Translations under genes and position numbers: made by a program | Shown: in pieces, positions 12,771 to 24,969 of the stretch | Layout: each line of letters starts with the position of its first letter | Numbering within the stretch: the first letter of the stretch is position 1 | NCBI GenBank assembly: GCA_021234155.1 | Contig: JAJEKV010000013.1 | Location: 13,743,877 to 13,807,876, forward strand | DNA: 64,000 nt | Source of the DNA: Isoetes taiwanensis | Taxonomy: Eukaryota > Streptophyta > Lycopodiopsida > Isoetales > Isoetaceae | Direction: 5' to 3' | The notes under the pieces: generated by a model | The model's database searches: none | The model's input: only the letters and a program-made list of their open reading frames with translations | What the model was told of the DNA's origin: nothing

Positions 12771-13678
12771 GTCCTCTTATTGTTAAGCTTTAGAAATTGG
12801 CAAACCCAAGAAAACATTAAACATCTCGAACGGATGAAGGTGTTTGCCACTCTAGAACAGTGCTGACCTTTTTGGAATCCATAGAGACTCCATGTGGAGT
12901 GATATGATAGCCAAGGAACTCCGCATTATCTTGCTCGACTGACACTTCTCAAGTTTAGCATATAACCCGTGCTCACGAAGCTTCTGAAGGATTTGTCGAA
13001 CATGCCTCTCATAGTCTTCGAGAGTCTTAGAATAAATAAGAATATCATCCAAATAGATGATAACAAAAGTGTCTAAGAACTCTCGAAAGACATCATTGAC
13101 CATATGCTGGAATACTGTTGGAGCATTGGTAAGTCCAAACGGCATAACTGTGTATTCAAAATGGTCATACCGAGTTCAAAAAGATGTTTTCCACTCATCA
13201 CCCTCCCGAATCTGGATAAGATTGTAGGCATCCTGAAGATCAATCTTCGTAAAATATGCACACCTTGGAGTCGCTCCAACTCTGGGATCAGAGGAAGCGG
13301 ACACCGATTTGGCACCGTGATTTTATTGAGGCCACGATAATCAATGACCAGACGCAACGAATCATCCCTTTTTTTTACGAAGAAGATAGATGCTCCAGCA
13401 GGGGATTGAGAATGTCGAATGAAACTAGTGGCTAGATTCTCTTCAATATAATCCCGCAAAACTTTCAACTCAGCAGGAGATAGACCATATATCGGGCCAT
13501 ACGGTGACATTATCCTGGCCTGCAAATCAATAGGACAATCATATGGATGATGCTCTGGGAGCTTGCTAACCTTGACTTTGTCAAAAATATCAGAGAAGTC
13601 GCCATATTTATCTGGGAGCATTGGATCAGACTTACTGATGCCGAGCTAGCTGATAGGTGAACCTGGATTGTAAATACT

Positions 13679-15012
13679 TTTTTTTTTTTTTTTTTTTTTT
13701 TTTTGAAGGTAAGGGGGATTTTTATATTATATAATATAAAGGTACAATGCTACAAAACAAGAACAGAATTACTACAGGAGAATCTCAACTTCTTCATCCT
13801 GTTCTTGCCGAGACTTATTAGATGCTCTAATAGCAAGATATCATAACCGCAATTTCTGTACTTGTAAGCCTCACTCAACTTCTTCTTATGCCCAGCTGAT
13901 ACTATAGGATTGAATCAACATCTTCTCAACTGCCATAGTACTATAGAAGTAAGAACAGACTTTCCAAAAGCTGCAGTTAAGTCCTTGAATGCTCACAAAA
14001 TCCTGTTGCAAAAATAGAGATGAAGAGAAAAGGAAGTACATAGTAAAATGAGCAATCTGACACTGCTCAAACTGCCACAGCTCCTGAAATTTGATCAAAC
14101 TTGCAAATTAATCGGCTAGTACACATAATGGTATATGAAACCCCAAGAAATGCTGCATTGTTGGAACACCACCACCAGATACATCCTCAAGAATGGAATT
14201 CAGGCATCAGTACCTGATCTTAGCACACAGCTCAAATGTAGCAGTATTTGAGCAAACCAAATCCATACAGTGGATTGGTATGAAAGAGAAATTTGGCATC
14301 AGCACCAAATTATCTTCAAGCTTCAGAGCTTGAATGGCTTCTTCAATCATAGCAGTAATTGAAGAAGCAAAGGAAGTGCTAAGAAATTCTAAGTATTTGC
14401 CACAAGCATCTGGCTCAAAATATATTCCTAGCTCGGCTGTTTCTGAAAATTCCATATACCATCATATAACTGGTTGAGGAATCTGTAGATTAGGATCAAA
14501 TCAGACTACTGTGTTCCTATCAAGGAGACATCCCTATGTCTTTCTGCTAGCAAGAAAGAGCAACGGGGAGGGAATCAAACATCTGTTTAAAGAACCTGGA
14601 GTAAATTATGACTGCAGAAAACCAACAGAACTGAAACTTCCTTTTCTCAAAGGCTGTGCAGAGTTCCGCTCCACCTTATAGACCATGTGCCTTTTCGGTG
14701 CAATTGCAAGAATCATAATGCTTAAAGCATTAGAGCAGAGAGACCACGTTAGTGGATTACCTGCAGGCCCTAAAGAACGCCGCCCTGAAGAAAGCTTCAA
14801 GAAATAGATAACCTGCCAGTCTTGAATGAGCAGATCCAATAAACTATGGCAAGAGACCCTCGCTAGCCTCTGTATGGGGTCGATTTGATGCAAAAACCTC
14901 AGCAGCAGTGCCGAATCAGGGAGAAAGAAGGGCGGCCTCCCTTCTCCTGTGTCGCCCTAGCCGCAGGCGGTGTCGTCAGCGCCAAGAAACATCGCCCTCA
15001 CCCCCCACCGTC
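13679..15012 (-). mobile_element. Poly(A) retrocopy inserted in the gypsy element
   Basis: The insertion is bounded by a perfect 14-bp target duplication GGATTGTAAATACT (13665-13678 and 15013-15026). It starts on the plus strand with ~25 T, the poly(A) tail of a minus-strand transcript. These are the hallmarks of LINE-mediated retrotransposition. The GC-rich 5' end (near 14900-15012) and the reading pieces LPGFRQ-free RLARVSCHSLLDLLIQDW and EEAIQALKLEDNLVLMPNFS suggest a cellular mRNA source. I cannot name the parent gene, and no complete ORF survives. Confidence 0.75.
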
Positions 15013-15115
15013 GGATTGTAAATACTGAACTTGGATCTTGCCTTCTAGATTTAACGAACTCGCGAAGAGAAATCTTCGAGATACGAAACTAAGGGCATGA
15101 AGAAGCCTCTACAGA

Positions 15116-15290
15116 AGCAGGAGCAGGAACATGAGCAGGAGCAGGAGCAACTGGAACATGAACTGGAGCAGGGACTGGAGCAAGAACTGGAGCAGGAGCA
15201 AAAGCAGGAACTGGAACTGGAACTGTAGCAGGAGCAGGAGCAGGAGCAGGAGCAAGAGAAGAAACTGAGCTGGAGCTGGAGCTGAGACAT
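15116..15290. repeat. GAGCAGGAGCAG-type low-complexity expansion
   Basis: An imperfect hexamer array (GAGCAGGAGCAG, AACTGGAACTGG and similar) in the linker between protease and RT of the gypsy element. On the minus strand it reads as Leu/Gln- or Cys/Ser-rich nonsense-like peptide, consistent with replication slippage. Confidence 0.8.
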
Positions 15291-17219
15291 CATCGAGAAT
15301 ATGGTCAGAATCTGGGGCATGGACTGGAGCAGAGGCAAGAGTTGAATCAGAACATGGAGCAGAAACAGGAACAGCACGGACGAAATCAGGAGCCCACGAT
15401 ACTGCACGGACTGAAGTCAATGTTGGTGCAGAGATCTGAACTGCAAATGAACTGGAACTAGAGCTAGAACCAGCAAATCGAAATGATCTAGTGCGCCAAT
15501 CAATCTGTAGATTATGTAGCTCGAGCCAGGGCAGATCCAAGACTATTGGCGCATGTGGGCTAGCGATGAGATTGAAGGAAATACTACAAGAAACTCCTTC
15601 GAACAAAACCTGAAGAGGCGCGGTACATTCTGTGACTGCACCCGAGGAGATCTCCCATCCATCAATCACTTGCTTCTAGGGATGTCGTGCTTACTGGCGA
15701 ACGCACTATCCATAAAGCAAGCATTTGCACCACAATCAAGTTGCGCCAACATTTCCAACCTTCCAACCTCTGATTTCAATGATATAGAGATGAAAAATGC
15801 CTTGCTGACCTTATCCGATGGAATAAACATGTCAAGAAATGTGGAAGGAGTCTGAGAAAAGGCGGCCAGTCGACGAGAGACTTCTACTATTCGAACTGGC
15901 CCCTGAAGTTTTCCGACTGATTTGGGCGCTTCACATGGCATCCACCAGCAATATGGCAGCTCCTCCACAGTAGAGGCAAAGATTAACCTCTCTCCGATGC
16001 TGCTTATTGGTGGCAGATAAAGGTCCTCGAAGTGCCCGATCAATCTGCATGGGCTCAAGTCCGGACCTACTGGATTTTACAGATGAGACCGGGGGAGGCA
16101 TAGCTACAGACGCTTGTGTGATTGGGAAGATCTAACTGCGTCTCTCCTGCCTACGTTCGAAGAGATGATTATCATATCGAACTGCAAATCTAATGGCTTC
16201 TTCCAAAGTCTGAGGGTCCTCCATAGACAACATCATATCTTTGACATCCTCACGTAACCCCCTTCGGAAATAATCTCGAAGTGCAACATCATCCCAGGCA
16301 ATATCTTCCGCAATTTGACGAAATTCTAATGTGTATAGTGAAGCTGGACGAGAGCCTTGCCTTAGATTGCAAAGTTTTGTGACTGTTGTGCGCTGACGAT
16401 CGTTGTCTCCAAAGCATGCCTCGAGCTCCGCAGTGAAAGTAGCAAAATCTTGCAACTCTGGGGCTTCTTTCTCCAATAGAGGAGCAAACCAACTTAGAGC
16501 TGGCCCTGTGAGGAGAGAACCAATCAGCCCAACTTGTTCCTGGGCCGTGAGATATCTATGAGGGTGGAGCTAGATCACAAGTCTGATCTGATTCAAAAAA
16601 CCACGGAGCTTGGACCGATTGCCATCAAACTTCTCTGACAGGCTGATCTTAGGCTCTCATAGCCTTAATCCAGAGCTAGAAGCAGATTCATGTGAAGCAA
16701 CACGTTCCTTAAGCTCTTTATTGTCCAACTGCAATTGCTGGCATACTTGAACAAGCTGCTGGACCTGCTATAATAAACCTCCTCCATAGATATAAAATCA
16801 CTAAATACGAGCAAAAAGATGCTTAGGGTCAGAGCAGGCAAAAACTAGTAAGGGATTCCGGTTCAAACTGCCATGAATCTACGCGAAAACAAGGAAAATA
16901 CGTGGAAAATATGCAAGAAACACGGAAGAAATATGCCAAGATCGGCAAAGAATCTGATATAAGAACAGGAATCAAGAGTACAATGGCCCGAAGGCAAGCA
17001 AGAACACGGGATAGATGCCTAAAAGACTCAGGACTGGCGTTGAACCGGAATGGTTCGACAAGGAGGTGCCTCCTTATATATCTAGGCCGACGGTCAGGAT
17101 CGCGCCACTTCTGGATGAGATCATGCCAAGTGTCGTGCATGCATGTAGGTTCTAGAGTATTCTAGAACCTCCTGGAAGCTACCCCACATATGAGAAAAAC
17201 ATGAGGGAATGTCTTTAAC

Positions 17220-17400
17220 AAATATTGGTAGCGCACTTGGCAAAGATATGTGACTTGCAACTAGAAGGTTGCGAATTTAAACCTTGGTTTGTGCAACTAC
17301 CCTTTTGCATTCGTGTGACGACCATCTTCTGCACATACGAGTATAATAATGTATGATACGAATATCCATATGGTCGTCACAGAACATGGCGGAAGGATGC
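17220..17400 (+). mobile_element. tRNA-derived SINE candidate
   Basis: GGTAGCGCACTTGGC (17226-17240) matches an RNA polymerase III A box. About 30 bp later, GGTTGCGAATTTAAACC (17268-17284) matches a T-arm/B box with its TTCAAACC-like core. The spacing is that of a tRNA, but the acceptor stem does not pair, so this is a tRNA-like SINE head and not a functional tRNA. The 3' boundary and target duplication were not found. Confidence 0.45.
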
Positions 17401-18990
17401 ACGCTAACATATTAAAAGCTTTTCATTGCTATTCCACTTTTGAAATCATGGTTTAGACAATGTATTGTTGTTAGTGTGAGTTGGATCCGGGAGTTTGCCA
17501 ATAATGCCCACCAATTTTAGCTTAGGTCGTTCTTTTGCGGCCTCTATTTCAGTATGTTGCTCATTTTACTAGTTTTTAGAAGTGGAATTTATTTTCATTT
17601 TGAGATTAGAAAATAAATTAGCTTCTAGAAACTTGGAGAAGTTTTCTCTTGTGGTATTTAAGAGTCTCCATGGCGTCATTTTCCTTCATCAGCTGCTCCT
17701 TTGTCTCCAACTCACTTCCTCATTTACTTTCTCCACCCACCCCTACTTTTTATCTAGCTCCTACGTTGTTTTCTCATTCTCATTTTCTTGTTTAGCTTAT
17801 GTTCATCTTTGAAGTGCTTGAAACTGGTTGAATAATGACGGTCCCTTGTACTTGGTATTAGCTCTCGTGGCTCTCATGCAAGTAGTTGTCCTTCTTGCAG
17901 AGAAGCAACAAAAATACGTTGGAAGAAGAAGTTTTTGCCGGAAACGTGTTTTCAGGTGCCAAATGTAACACCCGGAAAGGGCACACCGGCGTGAGAGAGA
18001 AAGGGCAAAAACTTTTTAAGTAAGTAGATTGATGTACTAGTAACGGTGCCCAGCATTGTTGGGCATAAGGTTGACACCTATGAATGATAAAGTGGAGTGT
18101 TGTGTGCATAGGTTAGAATATATTAAGGTTCAAAAACATGTTTGTTTTGTACGCAAGGTGTAGAACTATAGAACTGCCCATTCCTTATGACATTGCAATC
18201 TTTATATTCGATAGAAAAATTGTCCAGCATTGCTGGGCTAGAAGGCGATTGCAGGGTTGCAATGCGGTTGTTGTTCATTGCTAGTTGTAAATTTTAGCTT
18301 CATCCATCCACCAATACAACCCATTCTTCTTTTGCGCTTTTTTCCTTTTTTGAAGGACGAAAGACTATATTAAAGAATGACGTTCAAGATACATCATAGA
18401 TACAACCTATTCTTTTAATTTCTACCTTCATTTTCCTCAGGTTTTTGCAATGAAAACCTTCCTCCATTTCCACAGGTTGAATGCATATGGATGGTCCTTA
18501 GGATGAATGTATGAATTGTCCTCGTGCCAATTTGTAGTTTCTCATTTCCACTATAAATATTTGATGGCCTTGGTGCCATATGGATGGCCTTCATACTGAC
18601 GGTTGGCCCTCTTGCCAAGTAGATGCCCCCCCGTGCCAAATGGATAATGTGGATGGCCCTTGTGCCAAATGGATAGTCTGGGCTTTATGGCCTCATGATT
18701 GCTTTGTGCAAGTGGAGACGCATTCTTGAATACTGTTGTGCAGGTGGAGATGCATTCTTGAAGAGTGCTTTCATGCCTTTCATAGTTTCATTATGAACCC
18801 AATAGGACCGTGAATGGCACAAATTCTTGTGTGTTGAACTAGTACCAGCTGGTCATGTGGTTACTTGCGCAGATTGAGATGCATTCTTGAAGGCTATTGG
18901 TATTTTTATCTTTGTGAGCCCAACAAGGCCAATAGGCATGAGAAACTTTATGTTTCTAATCATTTGCACCCATGTTGGGATTGGATGATT
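17401..18990. other. Intergenic stretch with short imperfect repeats
   Basis: No gene recognised. It contains two GC-capped palindromes of the form CCAGCATTG(C/T)TGGGC (about 18049 and 18223). It also holds a patch of diverged GGATGG(C)CTT-GTGCCAAATGGAT repeats at 18555-18680. Confidence 0.4.
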
Positions 18991-21560
18991 TTTGGTACTT
19001 TACTTTTTTACTTTACTTTTATTGATCACGCCATTTGAGACCCAACAAGGCCTATACGGCAAAACAGATACAAAAGTTTAACATTGACGCTTCAATCGTC
19101 AAAATAAAAAACACCCTGTTTTTGTAAATTCTCCATGTGTTTGTAGAGCTTGATTACTTCTGTCCTTTCCTTGTATACCTGCTTTACATATGCACTGAGT
19201 ACTCGCGGAACAATGCCTAGTAATTCTTGCAAGTTCTTACAAGAAATACCAAATTTCTGCCTGATGTGGTCATAAGATGGACATTCTAAAAATGTATGAA
19301 ACTCAGTTTCGACCCTCGGCTGCGCCAAGCAACAAGGACATAATCGATCAGATTGCGGAATATTTTGCCATCTACCGACTTCAATAGCAAGATGATGTGA
19401 GGACAATCTTAGCTGTGAAATCAATTGTCTTGACTTCCTATTCAGATCAGATCCCAAGTACAACTGCGCACAATATTCTCCCAATATGTTCACTTCATTG
19501 ACATAAAATTGTGCTTTTACTTCCTTTTTTATATCATCAGTCCGCCAAAATTTTTGCACCATTTTCATTTGAACAAATGCCTGAATATCCTCCAGCTTTT
19601 CTTGCCAAGTAAATGCCTCAATATCCCACTGTTTGGCCCATTTCAAGACCTGTGAATGCCAGCCATTTCCTTTCATCTGTGACATTTTTAATGCATGGTG
19701 TGGTAGGCGGTCTTGGTCCAGAGCAGTTACCCTGGTGAAGTAATGCAATGATTGACTAAGTGCTTCCAACCCCAAAGGGACAAAACCAGTTTCAGCCAAA
19801 AGCATTTATAAGGTGTTTGCGCTTTAACGCCTAATTCTGTAAGAAGGAACTGTTTTTGTACCTTTTCAATGCGTGCCCAATCAGCTCTCGATAATCCAGG
19901 TGCCCATGCAAGACATCCATATAGTATGACAGGTTTGACCAAAACTCCGAAAAGCAACTTCCTCAAGCTCCAGTTCTCAAAGTTATTCTCCCTACCAGGG
20001 AATAAATTACTAATCGCCTATTTCTTATTAGCCATAATGACTTTGGCTAAACTTGCTCGATATTAATCACAAAACTTTCTGTGGTTTAGCTAAACTCTAC
20101 ATATTTTTCCTCTCATACTTTCTAGCATTTAGCTAAACTAATCCAAACATCATCCCAAAAATTTCTATGGTGTGGCCAACAGAAAATATTAAGCCAAATT
20201 ACTGTAACTTTTTTCAATTGTTTCCACTTATTTTAGTCATTTTCTTTGTGAAAACATTGTAAAATAATACTAGCTACAACATCAATTTATAATACTAGAA
20301 ACTAAACTACTAATCATATATTTCTTATAAACTAGAACGATATTAGCTAAACTAGCCCGAAATTCATTCTAAAAGTTTCTATGGTTTAGCTAAACAATAC
20401 AAAGTTTCACTCTCTTACTTTCTAGCGTTTGGCTAAAGAGCTCCAAGGTTGGTGCAGTCCCGAAAAAAGTTAAGCTAAAATTATAATTTTTTTCGCAATT
20501 TTTTCTATTTACTTTAGCCAATTTTTTTCGAAAATGTGCTAAAAAATCGCCAAATAGCTAAATTTAGCCCTTAAATTATTCCATGCTCCCTACATATTTT
20601 CACCATGTCGTAAAATGCCCGAAGGCCACCAGTAGCTCATTTTTTTGCAGCCAGTGACCACCTATAATTGCTACTTACTTCAATTCCAAGGTATTTGTAT
20701 GCTGGAACAATATCTAAGCACTCACCCCCAATTATAAGTCTAGCTTGCCAGTAGTCCCAAACACCATAATCTTGGATTTATCTCTGTTTACTAACATATC
20801 ATGAGATTCACAGAACTTGTCAAGTACATCTAAATGTCTTTGAAGATCAATTTCAGTCCTAGAGACTAGCACAATGTCATGCACAAAAAGCAACAGCCTC
20901 ACTACATATCCACAAATGTCTACTCCCGTGCCTCCATTCTCATGCATCCATTTCTCCACTTCATCAATAAACAATCCAAATAGCAACAGTGAACATGGAC
21001 AGCCCTGCTTAACACCAACTGTACTTTGTACTTTGTGGCGCTGATCAAAGGGAAAGGAAAGCTCAACAAGAACCCACTGATAGAGACATGCCACTGCTTC
21101 CCGCAACTCCAATGGTACAGCTATAGCCTCTAACCTAGTTTGCAATTTGTCTCTATGTACTCTGTCAAACGCATTTGACAGATCCATAAAGGCACAATAC
21201 ACCTTATTTCCTCTTCCCTTAGCGCTTTCTGTGATCACCCGCAAGGTAACAAGATGATCAACTGTAGAGTGTCCTGACCGGAAACCAGCCTGACATATGG
21301 CCCTGATATCTCCATGGTCTGCCCAGTTTGAAAGTTTCTCTGCAACCATAGTGGCAAACAATTTAGATAGAATGTTTCCAACCAACACGGTGCGATAATT
21401 GGCAACCAGATTTTGATCCCCATTCTTATAAATGGGTACAACACGACTGACACACCATTCATCCGGAAATGATCCACATTGCAACACAAGATTACATATT
21501 TCTGCCAGCTTCTCATGTAAAATTTTGCCACCCCATTCACAGCTCTATTACAACCCCTAA
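18990..21560 (-). mobile_element. 5'-truncated LINE, interrupted by a MITE
   Basis: A non-LTR reverse transcriptase on the minus strand. The RT half (20732-21545) includes VVPIYKNGDQNLVANYRTV, AGFRSGHSTVDHLVTLR, AFMDLSNAFDRVHRD and GVKQGCPCSLLLFGLFIDE. The C-terminal half (19092-19990) includes ILYGCLAWAPGLSRADW and a Cys/His tail CPCCLAQPRVETEFHTFLEC. The catalytic YADD of the family is replaced by FVHD (LLFVHDIVLVS), so the enzyme is predicted inactive. The endonuclease domain is missing at the 5' end. The MITE at 19996-20585 sits between the halves; without it and one target copy the frame continues (MVKICREN then NFENWSLRK). Confidence 0.88.
19996..20585 (-). mobile_element. hAT-like MITE inserted in the LINE
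   Basis: Same family and internal dimer structure as 257-859, in reverse orientation. It is 590 bp long with ends CAGGGAATAAATTA and ...TAAATTATTCCATG. The flanks are a perfect 8-bp target duplication CTCCCTAC (19988-19995 and 20586-20593). Confidence 0.9.
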
Positions 21561-22690
21561 ATTGTCAGCCGCTTTGTAAGAATCTCTTGTGAGAATCTCT
21601 TGATATTAATAAAGGAGACACTGCGGCGACTCATTCATTCCTTCTCAGTATGTTGCTCATTTGACTAGTTTCTAGAAGCATTTTTCTTCACATTTTAATT
21701 CTAATCTAAATTGTTGTTGTTTTGCAATTGCATTGTAGATAATGAACCACATACCAAACACATGCTAGAGATTCTTACTGCTAGAAGAGATCTGCTTCGT
21801 CTAGTAAGCAGAGTTTGGAGGTTTTGTCCTTTCTCAATTATAAAATTTGAGCTCTTTATGATTATAATTTGAGTTCCAAATAATTTGGTGTCTGACTTCT
21901 TTACTTCTATAGGAACATACCATGCATCGCATGGGGCTTATCTTCCATGTGAGTATTAGATTGAGTTATTCACAATATCATCCAAGAAAGAAAAAGACAT
22001 TGTTATCTTTGTGGTGAACCAAAGATCTGCAGGCTCTTCTCCAAAGGCCAGCCAATCCTTTTGTCACTCAATAGGTGAAGAAACAAGTAAAGACGAAACT
22101 CTGGCTTCCAAAATGCTTAATCTCTAGAATGCAGCAGAGCTGTAGTCTCTGAGAATGGTAAGACAACTTTAAGGTCTCTTGGATGTATCATGAATTATGA
22201 TGTTGTACATTTGACAATGTTATCTTCTTGCAGATGTTATAAGCCCAATCTGTGAGATTGCTTTAGAGCAACTGTCCTTCGCATGCATGTCCAAATGAGC
22301 AATATTTAAAAATGTCTTGTGCAGTGGAAAACCTTTATGTATGTTTTGCAAAGCACTGTCAAATTAGTACTAGTGCACTCCACAAGCATTTGTTTCGATT
22401 TGGTTATGATATGGCACTTTATTTATCTCTTTCAACTATTGTTTTCCATCCTAGATATTAGTAGATCATGTCTTTTCCTCATTTATTCTTTTTTCCGATA
22501 GAGTGCTCAGTGGTACATAATTTTTCATTGATGTTTGCGTAGAGAATATCTCTGTCCTTTCACTTTGTCCATCGAGCTTCATAATTTTAGCTATAAAGAG
22601 CAGTAACAGACAGTCATGGACAACAACTTCATCTTATAGAATTTCAGCGTTTCATTCGGGATTTTTTGGAGATTGCCCTTCCTTTGACAC
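21561..22690. other. Intergenic stretch
   Basis: AT-rich DNA between the LINE and a gypsy remnant. No gene or repeat recognised apart from short T-rich runs. Confidence 0.4.
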
Positions 22691-23430
22691 GACTCACGGT
22701 TAAGGAGTGCCATTTGAATGGAGTGTGGAAGCGAAATCTGCTTTTGTTACTCTGAAGCATGCTTTTACCATGGCGCCAGTTCTTGCTAATGCAGGTCCTT
22801 TGCGTCCATATGTTGTCCAAGCAGATGCTTCTGATTTCGCTCTTGGTGGGATCCTGTCACAGAAGGGGGGTGACCATGAATTGCATCCAATCGCCTATCA
22901 CTCACGGAAGTTTCAGGCTGCTGAAATCAACTATCCCATTTGTGACAAGGAGTTGTTGGCGATAGTGGATTCTTTCGAGGAGTAAAGACGTTTCCTGGAG
23001 GGATCTCCTTACAAGGTCACAGCCTATACGGATCATCGAAATCTAGAATATTTTCAGTCTGCTCGAATACTGAACCGTCGCCAAGCCCGATGGCATGCTC
23101 AAGTATTATCACGTATTGATTTCGTGATCAAGTACCATCCTGGATCCCTCCAAGGGAAGCCTGATGCCTTGTCTCGACACTCCTATCTTGAGCCCAAGCT
23201 AGATGATCCTGCATTTGATCAGCAATCACAGGTTATTCTAGGGCCTGATCGGTTCCAGCTTATGGCCCTCACTTTGTTCGAGGGGCCTCATGATACGGCC
23301 TTGTTGGAGTCCGTTCGAGCATCTCTGCCCTCTGATCCATTGGCTCAAGATGTATTCTCACACCTTGGCTCTGCATCATCTTCTCAGCAAATGCGATCTG
23401 GAGTGTGTTTTTTTGGGAAAACCACTAATC
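22690..23430 (+). mobile_element. Ty3/gypsy RNase H remnant
   Basis: The plus-strand frame beginning at 22707 reads FEWSVEAKSAFVTLKHAF, VVQADASDFALGGILSQKGG, HPIAYHSRKFQAAEINY and DKELLAIVDSFEE, then a stop (TAA at 22984). It continues in frame as RRFLEGSPYKVTAYTDHRNL, and after 23124 as IKYHPGSLQGKPDALSRH. This is the RNase H domain of a gypsy polymerase (catalytic-type D in QADAS) and its connection toward integrase. It is a truncated relic in the opposite orientation to the element at 12.8-16.8 kb. Confidence 0.88.
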
Positions 23431-23537
23431 TAAGTGTACCTCCTACACAACATTTTGTTAGCTTGGATTGTATTCCAGAAAAGGTGCTTTTACGTTATAA
23501 TGAGTCATTTTTTAATGATGTAATTTTTCAAAGCATC

Positions 23538-23688
23538 AAAATTATATTCCGAAATACACTTTTGCTATTCGAGGATAACCAGAAGTGTATTCTGGAATAT
23601 ATTTTTGCTTTTTTTAAAAGTCAAAGTGTATTCCAGAATACAATTTTGTTTTGGCTCGAATCCAAAGTGTATTCCGGAATACACTTTT
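23538..23688. repeat. Cluster of GTGTATTCCGGAATACAC palindromes
   Basis: Four copies of a ~25-bp unit AAAGTGTATTCCGGAATACACTTTTG or variants: 23538-23564, 23583-23606, 23623-23648 and 23664-23688. The last is a perfect palindrome. A fifth, weaker copy is at about 23468. Spacers are unrelated, so this is an interspersed palindrome array and not a simple tandem repeat. No ORF accompanies it. Confidence 0.8.
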
Positions 23689-23873
23689 GTTGTACAAGTT
23701 TTTGAGACTCTACAGTGATCTTGAAATTTTCCAGGTTTTTCGGGTTTTCGTCATTTTCAATAGAACCTTGCGATTTTATTTGTTTTTTTATGTGAGGATA
23801 CAGGGACATAGTTCTAAATAATATAGGGACGAAAGGAAAAAAAACCACCAACAACTAGATTTTTAGGCATTTT

Positions 23874-24265
23874 CATTTATTTTGATGACCTTTCAATCCA
23901 TATCTTGCAACATATGAACGACATCATCCGTCTTTAGATGCTTATACATCCCAGTATAAGTTCTAAGATTCCGCCATCACAGCCACAAGAAGATGTTTTA
24001 ATCCCACTATGATGACTATTATTACCACTGCCCTTTTAACGTTACACGTTATCAAGATCATCTAAACCAACCTCGTTGGCCCCCTAGCAACCTAGCAACT
24101 ACTCTGACATACGAGTGTCCCCTAGATATAGCTTGTACCCAAAACGCGTAACACATTGAGCTTTTTTAGGCTGACTTTTGAGAAAATGCTCCAAGCATTC
24201 CTATAACAAAATCCGTATCCTTGGCATCGAACATAGTTATCATGATGACAATTCTTCATCATGAT
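23874..24265. repeat. Dispersed ~370-bp repeat, copy 1
   Basis: Shares long diverged matches with 25870-26245, for example CATATCTTGCAACATATGAA, AAGAAGATGTTTTAATCCCA, GATATAGCTTGTACCCAAAA and GCGTATCCTTGGCATCAAAC-type blocks. A third partial block follows at about 24325-24385. The origin is unknown. The direct orientation would allow a degraded LTR pair, but no coding part lies between them except a LINE tail. Confidence 0.75.
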
Positions 24266-24969
24266 CCCTGAGACAACTGTCACGCATGATGGATTGCCCT
24301 CATTGTATTATGCATGATGGTCCCCTAGCAACTACTCCGGCATACGGCTGCCCCCTGGGTATAGCTTGTACCCAAAACATGTGACAAATTCCTCCCCCTT
24401 TAATGGACCGTGTCAGCAAGGTCTAAGGTATTAAACGAGGAAAACATTGCATAAACTCTTTCATCTAGTGGCATTGGAGGGAGAGTGATCTCGCCACAAG
24501 ATCAGATATTTCTTGATATCTCTATTGCACAACTGCCAAACACCAGTGCCTAGAATCCATCTACGCATTACAACGGACGACTAGGTACGTAATACATACA
24601 GTTGAGGCGCATGTAAAGACTTCCCCCAGACAGAATTTTCACTGAAGAAAATGAGACAATTCAGACTGCAGCTTTAGTGGGAGCATCAGGGAGTGAAGGA
24701 CGAGAGCCTATTGTTTCGGATCACACTGTTGGTGTGAAAAGACATTTTTGAAGGTGGATTAAGTTTCCTGACCAAATATGAGTTGGGTTCTACTTGGCTG
24801 GATCAGGTGCAATTTTATATTATAAAATTCCTTGTACTATTATCTTAACCCAACTGAATTATTCTTTTAAAATCTAGACTTGGTATGGTGCCTCCTGTTA
24901 AATCCTAAATAAAAATTATTTTAAACACGAATTTAGAAACGGTTTTGGCTGTAGCAGCATATGCTACAT

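Larger units (their letters stand above)
12775..16800 (-). mobile_element. Decayed Ty3/gypsy retrotransposon (gag-protease-RT)
   Basis: Read from high to low coordinates. A gag segment lies at 16132-16476 (LCNLRQGSRPASLYTLEFRQ, YFRRGLREDVKDMM). A protease-like segment at 15510-16058 carries LDCGANACFMD where the active site would normally read DSGA. A linker expanded by low-complexity sequence follows (15116-15290). The RT domain lies at 12852-13621, with FFVKKRDDSLRLVIDYRGLN, then after a frameshift [15 protein letters not shown] and the catalytic [12 protein letters not shown]. The pol frame ends near 12775 without RNase H or integrase. It is interrupted at 13679-15012 by a retrocopy. I could not identify LTRs. 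Confidence 0.85.

Noticed and set aside
15109-15407. Long Leu/Gln-rich and Cys/Ser-rich frames
   Set aside because: They are translations of the GAGCAG low-complexity expansion in different frames, not proteins.
17226-17284. Functional tRNA gene
   Set aside because: A and B boxes are present but no acceptor or anticodon stem forms; better explained as a SINE head.
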